DNA of 28,806 bases from Phaeoceros laevis (lineage: Eukaryota > Anthocerotophyta > Anthocerotopsida > Notothyladales), in contig JBNGIQ010008868.1 of NCBI GenBank assembly GCA_049999765.1, positions 1-28,806 of the forward strand, written 5' to 3'. Shown piece after piece: positions 9,891-20,595 of the stretch (position 1 is its first letter; each line of letters begins with the position of its first letter). The notes beneath the pieces are model-generated. The model saw only the letters and a program-made list of their open reading frames with translations, made no database searches and was not told the origin of the DNA. The translations under genes and the position numbers were made by a program.

Positions 9891-10050
9891 CCTAGGATGG
9901 ACAGGCTAGGCAACAGTGGCAAAGAATGGACAGCCCAGGCAACGAAAGCAACATTGGCAGGCAACGAATGGACAACTTTGGCAGCAGATGGACAGCTCTT
10001 GCGACGACTGGACAGCTCAAGCAATGAATGGGCAGCCAAGGTAACGACGG
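9891..10050. repeat. degenerate ~20-bp minisatellite
   Basis: The motif 'atggacagc...ggcaac' recurs with variable spacing of about 20-40 bp from 9891 to about 10050. The same motif also occurs before the gap (9756-9782), so the array spans the N run. Confidence 0.6.
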
Positions 10051-10286
10051 CAACAAGTGTGAAACAATCTACAGCCTTCAAAATGCAAGCTTCAGCTAAA
10101 ACAGGTGTGAACAGCATCATCTTTTACAAAAACAGGTGATCTTACAGCCTGTGACGCTCGTCCCATCTTGGCTCTGACTCTTGTTTCACGAACCACTCAA
10201 GTTCACTACCACCAGGGACTGTGGATCGCTGTTTGTGACTGGACAAATATATGACGTCTGAGCAGGAAAATCACAAAACTCGGCCA

Positions 10287-10403
10287 GGATCAGCTGCTGT
10301 TTAGGGACGGTCACAGGGCCAGCTGCTGTTGAAGGACGGCCTCAGGGTCAGCCACTACTCAAGGGAGGCCTCAAGGCCGGTTGCTACTCATGGAAGGGCC
10401 ACA
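10287..10403. repeat. 29-30-bp minisatellite, four diverged copies
   Basis: Units at 10287-10315, 10316-10344, 10345-10373 and 10374-10403 share the pattern 'gg.cagctgctgtt.agggacgg.ctca'. The length is regular (29, 29, 29, 30) while the sequence is diverged, and a partial fifth unit follows. Confidence 0.75.
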
Positions 10404-11078
10404 AGGCCAGAAATGCATCAAGTGGGAGAGGTAGACGGACTGGAGAGTGTTGAGGGCCGCAGGAGGCAAATGTGCAAAGTGGAGTGAGCAGAATGGTGGC
10501 CGGGATGGGTTGTAGCTGCAACTTTAAAGGCAGCAGATGTGCGAAAGATTGAGTGTTTTTTTGGAGAGATGAGATAGGGAGAAGGAATCAGCATGAGATT
10601 TTCTTAGCTGGAAAGTAAAAGGTATGGTTTAGAGACTAAAGTTTGTCTTTTTTAGGTGTACCATTACCGCCAGTTTTTATTTTTTTGCTTCACGGTTGTA
10701 CAGATCAAGCTTGTTGCAGCTGTCGAGAAGAAAACTCGGCTGTCATAGCCATTACGTTTACTGCTAGGTGTCCCTGTAACAATATGCTCACTACGGTGAT
10801 CAGTTGGCCCATGCTGATATTAGCCATGCCAGGATCTTGCTCAGAATCGGGCACCAAAGCATTATTTTCAGAATTGCCACTAGGGCCTTGAATGCTGTTG
10901 TCCTTTCTACTTGCATACTTGCTTCAGCCTCCTGCATGTTGAAGGTGTCATTATTGTGACCCCAAGTGACACTCCTCATATTATATTGTGGGCCATCCAT
11001 TTGCCTTGGGACCCGTACCCTTGCATAAACAATGCTTTGCCCATGATGATTCAGTCTGCAGACGACCGGCTGTCACTT
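10404..11078. other. non-coding stretch
   Basis: No supported gene. Short open frames occur on both strands without motifs. The minus strand is the downstream flank of reverse-transcriptase fragment A, and no continuation of that protein is recognisable after its stop at 11079. Confidence 0.5.
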
Positions 11079-13187
11079 TTAAACCGTTGCATACGAGTCT
11101 TTTTCAGTCAGTTGCATCCAAGCCTGCTCAGCCACGTTTGCAGCACTAGACAAAAGCCATTCATCAGAAAATGCATGGCCAAGTTTGTTCGTGACATTTA
11201 CCAGATCCTGGAAGGCTTGCACGATGGCATTGACAGCTTTCTTCATGTTGGTAGGTCTTAGCGGGATGTGGTTTAATCCCTTCATTAAAGCTTGTTGCAG
11301 TCCATCATGCCTTACGATAGTGCAGTCCATAGACCTTACATGTGCACTAGGAAGACATGAGTCTTGTTCAGTCCCTGGCACTGTGTCAAAGTATCGGCGG
11401 AATCTGCTAACAGACATGCAGTCACATTCATACAGACCAGCAGGATGGTCTATGTCAAAGTTAGTGAAGACATCTTTGGGCTTGTATAAGGTAGACGACA
11501 TGGAACTATGATATTTCCAACCAAACAATATGTGCTGCAGATCCTCTAGTACCTCAGGCATGTCACTAAAAGCTTGCCCGAAGATCTTACGAACCGAAAT
11601 CCACTCAAGAGCTCTACTCTCGTACAAAATGTGCACAAAGCCTGTGCACTGGCGCTTACCCTTACTACTAAGAGACTCTCTATTCAAGATGTCCATTTCT
11701 AGGAATTGGCTTGGAGTGTCTTCCTCGTCCAAATCCTCAGCATCGACGTCCGACAGTCAAGCCAGACATAAGACAGTGAAAAGGTTACCACTCTTTTGGC
11801 AGGTCCTTGCCACCAAAAGCTGTATCGTAGCGGGTAATTGTTTTGTTGGATTGGAAAGTGGCAGGCTCATTCCTAGAGGACTCGCCCGTGAGGCCAGAGA
11901 CTCCGGTGGCGGACGATGTGCTTGGAGCACTAGAGCGGCTTGCGCATGAGACCTGGGGGCTTGTTGCTTGGTGGTTTGCGCTGAGCAAAGAACTTGCTCC
12001 TACCACCTCCAGCCCATGGAGCCAGTGTTTGCTTGCCACGGCCACGGTGTCCTAAGGTCCGAACCTTCTCCTTCCCGTTGTTGTCCTTTGTGCTTTGTAC
12101 TTGGGTTTGAGCCCAAAAAGCTTAACATGCTCCACCCTGAGGGCCTCGTCGGTGAAAGATGGAGGCTTGATTAGCTTCTTTACATACCGAGGTCCAGCAT
12201 CCTGGCCATATTCTGGAATGAGTTCGACAGTCTCATCCTTAGCAAACTATAAGGCCTTCATGCCTTTATGATCATTTCACAAATGCGAATGAAAGTGATC
12301 TGGACTTTGACGAGTTCCCTGTTTGCCTGCAGCGTGAGAAAGACCAAGAAGGCATTCCACTTGAGGACAAGGGTAGGTTCGTCCGGAAAGAACATCTCTA
12401 GATTGTTCATCATGTAGTAGACCATGTGGTCCAACCACAGCACGCCGGCCCAGCACTTGCCTTTTTTGCCCTTGGGTGTGCCAACGTGGTCGCAAATACA
12501 CTTCAAGAAAGGCCGATTCCAGTTCCGGAATTCTTTCACATATGTTTCCGGTTCTTTGCGCTTGGCCAGTCTGCAGGTGGCCCTTGCATCTGCCCGACAT
12601 TGGCTGATTGTAGATGCAGTTGATGTCGAACATCGAGATATCAAGACCTCCCCCCATACGCATAGGATTAGCTATGAAGAGGTTGCCGGTGAGTGCCTTG
12701 TCACAACATGCTTGAACTTCAACCTCCGAGAGGTATCCGAGCGGCTGCCAGGTATCTACCCCAATTGGGGCCAACAAATTGACATCGCAGTTTGCCCAGA
12801 CACGGTGAGGTCAGATTCGACATCTCGCGGACCATATGATGGCACTCGGCACTGCTCTTGTAGATTGGCCCTGCCATCGGTGTGCGACGTTCTGTTGAGA
12901 ATGTCTTTCATTCCTTGAGATGTGCGACTCCTCTTGTTGGCTAACGGGTGCTCAAACTCGCCTGCTTCTCTGCAACAAGGGGTCCTTGAGAACGTATTGA
13001 CTGACAAGCTGAATGCTTTGGCCAACGTCTCTTTGAGTTCCTTTGCTTCCTTAATGTTGATTTCATCGTTGATGATGTACTGGGGTAGCAGGCTGGCGAC
13101 CTTGCGAAGCTTTGCAAGTCCAATCTCAACGTCCTCCAAACAAGCGCTAACAAGTTTGACCAAGTCATCAAGGGCAAGGAGGTCCAT
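11079..13187 (-). pseudogene. N-terminal half of a Penelope-like reverse-transcriptase protein, copy A
   Basis: The best part is an open frame of 217 codons (11732 to 11079). It shares with copy C (17704-18168) the segments F-G-W-K-Y-H, L-Y-K-P, D-V-F and L-Y-E-C, and with the +1 frame of copy C an H-V-R-S block followed by a G-L-x-H-I-P-like block. The latter resembles the short conserved motif near the N-terminus of Penelope-like RTs. Upstream on the minus strand, coding-like but frameshifted segments (13187-12756, 12777 to about 12590, about 12600-12258) read as one long N-terminal region with no known domain and Leu/Lys-rich helical stretches. Stops and frame changes make it a pseudogene. 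It lacks the RT catalytic core. Membership is supported by the similarity to copies B and C; the class is inference. Confidence 0.6.
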
Positions 13188-14375
13188 CAGCTGTGGAGTG
13201 TGCCATCCGAATCGACTTCTTCAGCAGCAAGCTTGTCCAGCTCAATGACTAGGGCGTGGAACTCTGGGCAATTAATGGATGAAAGCATTGCTTGGACTGC
13301 TGGTGAAGGTACGGCTCCTCCTTCAATACCTGGGTAGCCCAGTACTTTGAGGTCATCATATCAGACTATCTCTTCCTGATAGGTCCAAGGCAAATATGTG
13401 AGCAATTTGCTTGTGAATGATCAAGAAAAGCAGCGACACAAGCTACCGTCAAGGCACGATAAAGTATGTTCCTTTGGCATACATACATACAGTTAACAAG
13501 ACTGCATATTACGAAGAAATTGCCCTTTGCAGGGTCCTGTCATTACAAGAGCAAGCTTGATATCACGGCCAGCGTAGAAATGCAGCTAGATGGGGACTTT
13601 TCAGTCCATGACAATCTGCTGGGACAATTGAGGCTGTTGTGAAGTCACAGTCCTGCAGCAGGTATGTTTCAACCATGTCCACCGAGAGTTGTCGTTTGAA
13701 AGAATGTTCTGACCAGACCAAGGGCCGTCTAGACTAGTATGTTTGTGACTACTTCGACTGGGACGTTGTATCAACCTACAACATCCTCCAGGTCCGTGTG
13801 CCCTAGAATGAATGGTCAGCTGAGCTGAAATCTCAAAGGTAGTGTCCAAATTGCATGATTTTAAGTAGAAGTTCAACTGCCATTGAAAGTAACAAATTCC
13901 ACTATTTGGTGCCATTGTTGGGCCAGATGGTTTTGAACATATGTGGAACAATCCACAGTGTTACAATCCTTAGCCACTTCACTATGCATGAAAGAGATGT
14001 ATGATCAAGACACTGCTGCGTTGAAAAGTCCTTTCAAGCAGGCAGGTGTTCGGATCATTTGGACAGAGCTGTGACATGCCAGCATTTAAATCAAGAGCGT
14101 GGCATATGTTGTCAAAACGAAGTGCACCAAACTTGTTTGACAGCAGCAGAAACATCATGCAGGCATTTGCTGGGTGAGAGCAACCTCTAGCCCCCTTCAT
14201 CAGTACCAAAGGGCCATCACCGACCAGGTTTCTAGTAGCCATTGGTAGACCCGGCTCCTGCAAGACTTTGTACTTCGCAAAAAATCACGACAGCAAAACG
14301 TGCAACACGAGGGCCTTTTTTTGTGGCGGATGATTTATTTCAAGCAGGAGGGCCTTTGCAGGACAGTCAGTCACA
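13188..14375. other. non-coding stretch between reverse-transcriptase copies A and B
   Basis: No gene is supported. The minus-strand frame 14263-13982 (93 codons) has a coding-like composition but no recognised motif, and could be a further transposon scrap. The segment 13188-13400 (-) may continue the N-terminus of copy A in a broken frame. Confidence 0.4.
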
Positions 14376-16029
14376 TTGCTCAAGAAGCTTGACCATGTTT
14401 TTTCAGATGATATGATGGCACAGGCAGCAGGGGCAGTATCTGAGATGGCTTGGAAAACCCTCAAGACTGCTGCTAAGGTTGAAAAAAACAAGCAAACACA
14501 CCAGCCATACATCCTGGACTCTAAAGAGGTAAAAGATGAACTAGCTTGGCTTCACAAACATATTTACATAGCAGGGTTAGATAAAGCTGCAAATACTCCT
14601 TGCTCTCTTTGCATTACTATGATTCGCAATGAGGTCTTAGATAGACTGTCCAGCGCTGACTTTGTACCAGTTCAGACTACTCTACATCTCGTCCTGGAGA
14701 AGTGCCAAAGCAGATATTGCAGAAATGCTACCCGAAGTGAACAACGACCCTTATGCAAGTTTGCCATACCTGATGGCTACATTCAAGCAGCATCAAAAGA
14801 AATATCGTTGGCTTACCAACGCCCATGACTGCGTATTTTCAATCATTGCTGAATTGCTTATAACTGCTACAAATGCTGTCATTCCCTGGCTCAAAGATTG
14901 GTGTGCAGAAAAGCAACAAGTGTTTGGAAGGTTTCAGAATGTGGACACATCCATGTTCTGGATTACTGACTCTACGCTTGACGTGGCTTTGAACCTGCTA
15001 AACCAGATGTTTGACATCTACGTAGCTGACATAGCACGGTGCTATGAAGCTATACCTTTGGAGGGGACAGACTCGCTAGCTGAGGCAATTTTTGCTTGTG
15101 TCAAAATAGCATATCAACAAGCCAACAAGGGGCAGAAACACCAACAGCTGCTATACATTAAGTTTGATGAAAACCGGACAACTTTCACCAATGCATGTTG
15201 GGCCAGCAGGTTCGCAGGTCACCACTTGGATGTGTACATTGAGCTTTCCCAAGATAGGCTGATCGAGTTACATCTCTGGCTCATGAGAAATTACTACGTG
15301 CAGTTGGGAGATAAAGTTTGGAGACTGCAGTTGGGTATCCCTCTGGGTTTTTCGTTCTCGCCTACATAGTGCAATCTTTATTTTTTTCAGTACGAATCTG
15401 CCTTCATTCTTAGATTTGCTAAGCTTGGACGTATAGATTTGATGCCACTGCTCAAAAATGCTAGACGTTATATGGATGACTTGTGTTTGATGAATTCTAA
15501 CATTCCAAATCAATTCCTTGACCCAACTGAACCAAGGCTAGACAATAACCCTTACTTGATATACCCACTGGACGTGATCAATATCGAGCCAGAAGTACAA
15601 GGGTTCAAAACCAATTCAGATGGTCAAGTTGTTGGTACACAAGTGCATTTCTTGTCTTTCCAGTTTTCTATCTTAGATCTAGAATGTGGCACGTACTCAT
15701 TTTCCAAGTACGACAAGCATAGGGATCTACCATTCCGAATAGCGCAATTCATACACTTGCATTCGAATAGGGCTATTTCACAAGCGTACAAAGTGATCCA
15801 CTCACAAGTGTTTCCGCTGTTATATATTTGTAGCTCAGCTGACATGGCTGGACAGGAAATTATGTTGCTAGTCAAGGCTTTCGAACTAAATGGGTTCCAA
15901 CAAACCCGTCTGGTAGGGCTAATCAGAAACATTCTGATCAAGGGCACTTTCCCTGGAGCAATGACACGTCAGGAGGATATCCTCGCTTTGCTTCCACAAT
16001 ACAAATGTGCAGCCCTGGCTAAAAGGTAA
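14376..16029 (+). pseudogene. Penelope-like reverse transcriptase core, copy B
   Basis: This is the best-preserved copy. An opening segment (14376 to about 14700) matches copy C, then a 1-nt frameshift leads into 14662-15369 and, after a TAG at 15367-15369, the same frame runs on to 16029. RT motif A reads V-A-D-I-A-R-C-Y (catalytic Asp about 15028-15030), motif B G-I-P-L-G-F-S-F-S-P (15334-15363) and motif C Y-M-D-D-L (15469-15483). About 100 residues separate A from B, long for an RT. After motif C come a Y-D-K-H-R-D-L-P-F block and an S-Q-A-Y-K-V-I segment, as in Penelope-like palm/thumb regions. No GIY-YIG endonuclease is seen before the stop. Only two lesions are visible, so it is fairly young. 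Role: copying element RNA into DNA. Class assignment is tentative. Confidence 0.72.
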
Positions 16030-16068
16030 AGGCTGGACCTCACTATCTACCCGTTTAGATCCTTTTTT

Positions 16069-16115
16069 GTGTAGAGGTGTGCTCCCTTTACAAAGGATGC
16101 ACACCGCGTCTACAC
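16069..16115 (+). other. long hairpin just after the copy B stop
   Basis: Arms gtgtaga + ggtgtgc (16069-16082) and gcacacc + tctacac (16099-16105, 16109-16115) pair perfectly over 14 bp with a 3-nt bulge (16106-16108). An inner cctt/aagg stem closes a four-base loop. It lies 40 bp after the reverse-transcriptase stop, where a 3' UTR structure recognised by the enzyme could sit. Confidence 0.75.
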
Positions 16116-17122
16116 CTGTACAGGAATAACCATTCTGAAAGCATATCGGGAAGGTTGGAGGGTTACACACAGACTTTTAGTGTGTGGTGTGTATATCTGG
16201 TTCTCGACTGTGTATCCTGGATTTATTTGCAAATGAAATATTAGGAAGTTGCATGCTATTACCCGCTATATACTTGTTAGTTGAACGCGCTTAGAGATTC
16301 TACCTTGATCAGGTTCATGCCATGAAGTATAATCTGGGCTCAGCATAGCCTAGTCACTCTAGCCATGAAAAATGTGGATAGCTTACTCTAACCTGTAGTT
16401 TGTGTTTTACACCATGTAGCACGTCTCGTACAGGCAGACAAGGCAAGCAACTGGTCTGGTTACATTCCAGTCCCTGGAATGTAATATAGTAGCCTAATTC
16501 GAGCTCGGGATACCATATGCGGGTAACTGCCGAGCCATGAACGGGCTGTAGCTTGCCACCGAACAAAGGGCTAAAAAAGGCATGTTATAACCGTTATCCC
16601 TGAGCTACACGAGAAATCTGGTGTACTGGAAGGCTGAGAGTTGCCAAAAAGCCTGATGTCAAATGCCATCCGGATACAATCACAGGTATGCTGTCCTTTG
16701 AATTGGTTTAACCTTGTGCCTACGCTATCAAATGCAGCATGTTATACAGATGGATTACGATGAGCTGGGAACAATAATTTGAAAAACACCTCTTGCTGGC
16801 TGAGATATATAAAAATACCTCAAATGGCAAGTCAAAAGCAAAAGAAGGTTTAGCCGTCAATGCTGTTGTACGGATGGCGGCTTGTGACACAGCTGACACA
16901 TGTGGGAGTGGTTGATTGTGATCCGATCCTCAGCTTCCTGGTAACCTGAAGCATCCTATGGTGGGACGTGGACTTATAATTCACCGACTAGAAAGGCCAC
17001 CAGATGGGTAGTGCAATTTTTTACCATTTCCGGGCAATTTGTGTTCCCAAGGAGCACTTGAAGTGGCTATTTTCAGTACCCCGCGTCCCTCTCTTATTAA
17101 TTACACCTCTCTCTGGACATGC
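16116..17122. other. non-coding stretch
   Basis: Nothing gene-like is supported. It holds the 3' flank of copy B on the left and the 3' truncation point of copy C (minus strand) on the right. Confidence 0.5.
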
Positions 17123-18168
17123 TTATTTAAGATGCTTATCTACTGCCCAGTTCTTGAGCATTGGTAGTAAAACATTGGTAGCTACAGTGAGTAGGTCTGC
17201 CAGGATGGAGAAGACACAGTCATGTCCGTTTGTGAGCACCTGTACTTTTTCTTATGTTGCTTGTATGTAGCCATCAAGTACGGTGGGTTAGCTTCAGTAT
17301 CAATTGACAGATCCGGTAGGAGGTCTGCAATTTCTTGGTGCATCTCCTGTAGAATGTAGTCAGGTGACTCCAGTACAGCTGCAAAATCTGAGTTGGATAA
17401 CCGTTTCAAAGCTTGGGAACGAGTAAATGTAATACAGATGAAACATGGAGTATTCGCGGCTTTGTCTAGCCCAACCATGTACAGATGTTTGTGTAGCCAA
17501 GTTACCTTGTTGACCACTTCTGGAATGTCGAATATGTAAGGACGGTGTACCTATGTGCGTTTCTTGCTTGCGCAGGCTTTTTGCAGATGTTCCCTGGCCA
17601 TTTCGCACACAGCAGCTGTGGACAATTCAATCCAATCGTTAGTAAGATGGTGCCCCAATTGCCTCAAGAGGTTCAAGAGATCCTCAAAAGCTTGCTGATT
17701 GTATCAATAGCACGAGGAATGAAGTGGGTCTGGGCGGGATATGGTGCAGCCCTTTCTGGACATCTTTGCGCAGTCTTTCATGTCTGATGATTGAGCAGTC
17801 GATGCTCCTGACATGCGTTCCAGGTGGGCCTTGAGCTTGTTCATCGGCTGTGTCAACATCCAAGATTTTTTAAACCTGTTGACACACAAACAATGACACT
17901 CATACAAACATGTGGGATGGTCAATGACAAAGTTTTGGAACACATCTCTGGGTTTGTACAAGACCGATGCTATGCTAGGATGGTACTTCCATCCAAATAC
18001 AATGCCATTGAAATCAACCTCGACTTCGGGACACTCAACTAGGACCTGACCAAAAAGTTTGTGCAACCCTAGGCATGATTTACCTCCATGCTCCTGCTTG
18101 GCATGTGAAGGCTTGCTGGTCCAGCAGTGGTTGGCTGATAACCAGCCCTTTTTAGCAACATCTAACAC
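17123..18168 (-). pseudogene. Penelope-like reverse-transcriptase protein, copy C (N-terminal and middle part)
   Basis: Read on the minus strand from 18168. The first part has the F-G-W-K-Y-H, L-Y-K-P and L-Y-E-C blocks of copy A. A frameshift follows near 17870, after which H-V-R-S-I-D-C and G-L-H-H-I-P appear in the +1 frame. Further on comes an H-L-T-N-D-W segment, a TAG near 17545, and W-L-H-K-H-L-Y with G-L-D-K-A-A-N-T-P-C, matching copy B at 14551-14600. After another shift near 17240 the frame reads H-D-C-V-F-S-I and stops at 17123-17125. RT motifs A-C are absent. Copy C therefore bridges A and B and shows that they are parts of one protein family. It is older than B by its number of lesions. 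Confidence 0.7.
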
Positions 18169-18339
18169 TTAGCCTCAATGCTTCAGCTTGCATACATCTG
18201 CAAAATTGGGCACAAACGTCTGTAAAGGTTACGAAACGATCGTTGTACTATTCTCCTTTTTTTGTTTCAAAGAATGCTGTACAACACAAAGACTCCTTCT
18301 CTTATCTTCCAGTCAAGTTTGTTTGCAAGTAGGCACTGA

Positions 18340-19070
18340 TGCTTTGCACATGAGATGTCCGCAGCAGGGTCACCTGGAACACAACAAAGAAGATGAGGAG
18401 GCTGAGGGTTTTCCTACATACATGGCCACAGTCACGAGGCAGGCCAAGAGCAAGCGTGTTGATACTGAGGTCAGTGAGGGCTCAGTAGAAGAGGTGAATA
18501 CTGGAGAGAGCAAGAAACGGGGGAAAGCACCGATTCGTGTGTTGTGAAAATGCCTAAATTCTTCTTTGTGTAGATAGTAGGCAGCATGACTACACCAGGT
18601 TTGCTGGATATCAGCTGACGAGTTGGAAGCAGCCTGCCAAGGTTGGCTACAAGAGTGGTGTTGCACCGATTGATGGATAGTCAGTGCCTGAGCCTGGGAG
18701 ACTTGGGCATGGCGGCAGCAGACTTGAGGCCAGTTGTACAACGCTGGATGCGGACACGAGGAGCAGAAGAAGGCAGCACACATACGCATTTGGCAGTGAT
18801 GCCCCTGCTCCCATTTCACATGAGGAGAGATTGAAGCAACAAGGGGGTATAGCCACGGTTCGAAACATGGACATGCATGTCCTCTTGGAGGGATTCGCAT
18901 TGAGAAGGGTGCTGGTGGACACAGGTGCTGAGCATGTAGTATTGGGAAGAGCCGTCAAAGAAGCACACAGGCTCTATGGAGGAAAGCTGATAGAAAGTCC
19001 CATCAAGCTCTCCACTACAGCAGGCACCAAGGAGAGAGTATTGGGCATTACCAAATACCGGATGACCGAT
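18340..19070 (+). pseudogene. second fragment of the methyltransferase-type Ty3 element (gag end and protease)
   Basis: An acidic gag tail (18350-18547) begins with R-C-P-Q-Q-G-H, which looks like a decayed CCHC zinc knuckle whose first Cys is lost. After stops and a frameshift, the protease frame (18684-19070) matches the first element: S-H-E-E-R, G-G-I-A, then V-D-T-G-A-E (catalytic Asp 18918-18920), G-R-A-V-K and S-P-I-K-L-S-T. Similarity ends near 19060 after G-I-T-K, and what follows (to 19145) does not match. The fragment keeps the catalytic Asp lost in the copy at 1059. Neither a methyltransferase nor an RT follows, so it is truncated on both sides. Confidence 0.78.
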
Positions 19071-19145
19071 GAGGAGTCCATGAGGCCTGGTTCACCAGCA
19101 GGTGCCCAATGTGATTGGGTTAAGCACGCAGGCAAAGGTTGGTAA

Positions 19146-19777
19146 ACCTCAAATGCTGTTTTAAGCAAGGACTAACCGCTAGCATTTTTTCCTGCCAAGC
19201 ACATGACAATGGTCGTTAGTTAGGAACAGTCTTGTACAAAAGGCAACATGAAATGAAGTCCTGAGTCTTTGCTTTCAATTCCATGAGTACTGTGAGATTA
19301 CGCACCTCTTTTTTCGATGCTGCAAGGCACTGTCTTAGCAGACTGCTAAGTACAAAGCAATGAAGTCCAGACTTGACAATGATACACGCTTTTCTCCCAA
19401 ATGATGCACGCAAATGCTAAGACTAGCAGCAAATGACATGTTTGAAAATCCTTAACCTCAAAATGCAATGATTAGCTAGCTGCTGTTATCGTCAAAACTG
19501 TGGATGGGCCACCACAACTATGTTATAGTTGCTGCTGGCATTAGAAGTGCCCTTGACCTCACATACATGTGGTCACTATGTCTTTTCCCTCGTACAAGGC
19601 AAGTCCTTGTCTCAAGGCAAATGCATATCAGCAGTTCCGGTCAGATGACATGGGCAAGTTCTGGTCAGATGACATGGGCAAGTTCCGGTCAGATGACATG
19701 GGCAAGTTGTATGTCAAAGTAAACACGGACATCTTGAGCCATCTTTATTCTACCTAGTAGGCCGATCACTGGGGGCT
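19146..19777. other. non-coding stretch with 24-bp tandem repeat
   Basis: No gene is supported. The only clear structure is the 24-bp array at 19633-19704. Confidence 0.5.
19633..19704. repeat. 24-bp tandem repeat, three copies
   Basis: Units at 19633-19656, 19657-19680 and 19681-19704 (agttccggtcagatgacatg + ggca) differ by a single c/t in the middle copy. A length that is a multiple of three keeps open frames open by chance; I see no gene around it. Confidence 0.9.
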
Positions 19778-20013
19778 TAAGGCTGGTTTTCCATGTGCAT
19801 GCCCGGCCGGTGACCTAATGATCGGCCGGGCTACCACTTTTCCATGCAAAACTCACTCAGAGGTGCGAGGTCTAGCTACTCGCTAGTGACCCCGTCGGCC
19901 AGTCAAGAATAAGAGTTCGCATGCACCTAACAGTGCCACGTATATTGATACCGCCTATACACGGTGCCTTCTCCTACGGGGTCGCTTATCGACCTGGCAA
20001 AAATGTAGACACC

Positions 20014-20159
20014 ACCAAAAATAGCCCCGCTGAGTTCTTGCCCGGTTGTTCAAAAATCGACCTTTTTTTGGGACAACCCCGTTGTCTACACCAAAAATAG
20101 CCCCGCTGAGTTCTTGCCCGGTTGTTCAAAAATCGACCTTTTTTGGGACAACCCCGTTG
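20014..20159. repeat. 76-bp tandem duplication inside the MITE
   Basis: Copy 1 starts at 20014 and copy 2 at 20090. They are nearly identical, differing in the length of a T run (7 versus 6) near 20065 and 20140. Confidence 0.88.
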
Positions 20160-20171
20160 CAGGCGCTTGTC

Positions 20172-20231
20172 GCGAAGTGAAACCTAGCGAAGTGAAACCT
20201 AGCGAAGTGAAACCTAGCGAAGTGAAACCTA
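20172..20231. repeat. 15-bp tandem repeat, four copies, inside the MITE
   Basis: The unit gcgaagtgaaaccta starts at 20172, 20187, 20202 and 20217 without mismatches. A further single copy occurs near 20269 in a duplicated block that starts with 'gttgcaggcgcttgtc'. Confidence 0.92.
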
Positions 20232-20595
20232 GACCGGCCCCAGGACAACCCCGTTGCAGGCGCTTGTCGCGAAGTGAAACCCAGACCGGCCCCAGCCCGG
20301 GTTGGGGCACATGGTTTTGTGAAACCTAGACCGACCCCGGCCCGGGTTGGGGCACATGGAAAACCAGCCTAATGCGGTGTAGTTGGACTATGGATGCTGA
20401 TCCTTGATCCCGGGCGATTTGTGCACCCTGTGGGAGCATCGTATGGGTTCGGATTTGGTGTGAATCGCTTCTCCCGGTTTTTCGTAAGTTTAAATAAATT
20501 ATCAAAAACACTTCACGAGTTTTTTGAGGCCACCGAAAAAGTTTCTGGCTGGACTTTTTAATACGGTAGGCGTACACGACGTACATACGTACATA

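Larger units (their letters stand above)
19781..20369. mobile_element. PIF/Harbinger-type MITE, complete
   Basis: Perfect 18-bp terminal inverted repeats, ggctggttttccatgtgc at 19781-19798 and its reverse complement at 20352-20369, are flanked by TAA on both sides (19778-19780 and 20370-20372). A TAA/TTA target duplication with GG-starting termini is typical of PIF/Harbinger (Tourist-like) elements. The 589-bp body has no transposase, so it is non-autonomous. Inside are a 9-bp inverted repeat (19801-19809 / 19823-19831) and several tandem repeats, listed separately. Intact termini suggest recent insertion. Confidence 0.88.

Noticed and set aside
9752-10139. Open frames on both strands across the minisatellite and gap.
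   Set aside because: They owe their openness to repeats and N bases.
13601-14263. Minus-strand frames of 93 and 116 codons between reverse-transcriptase copies.
   Set aside because: No motif and no similarity to the neighbouring copies that I can see; possibly transposon scrap.
11079-16029. Copies A (-) and B (+) look like one element with its 5' half inverted, as in twin priming.
   Set aside because: The geometry fits, but the two pieces overlap by about 30-40 residues and agree at only about 40% of them there, so they derive from different diverged copies.
20086-20329. Open frames with S-E-V-K-P or S-L-G-F-T repeats on both strands.
   Set aside because: They are translations of the 15-bp tandem repeat inside the MITE, open on both strands.
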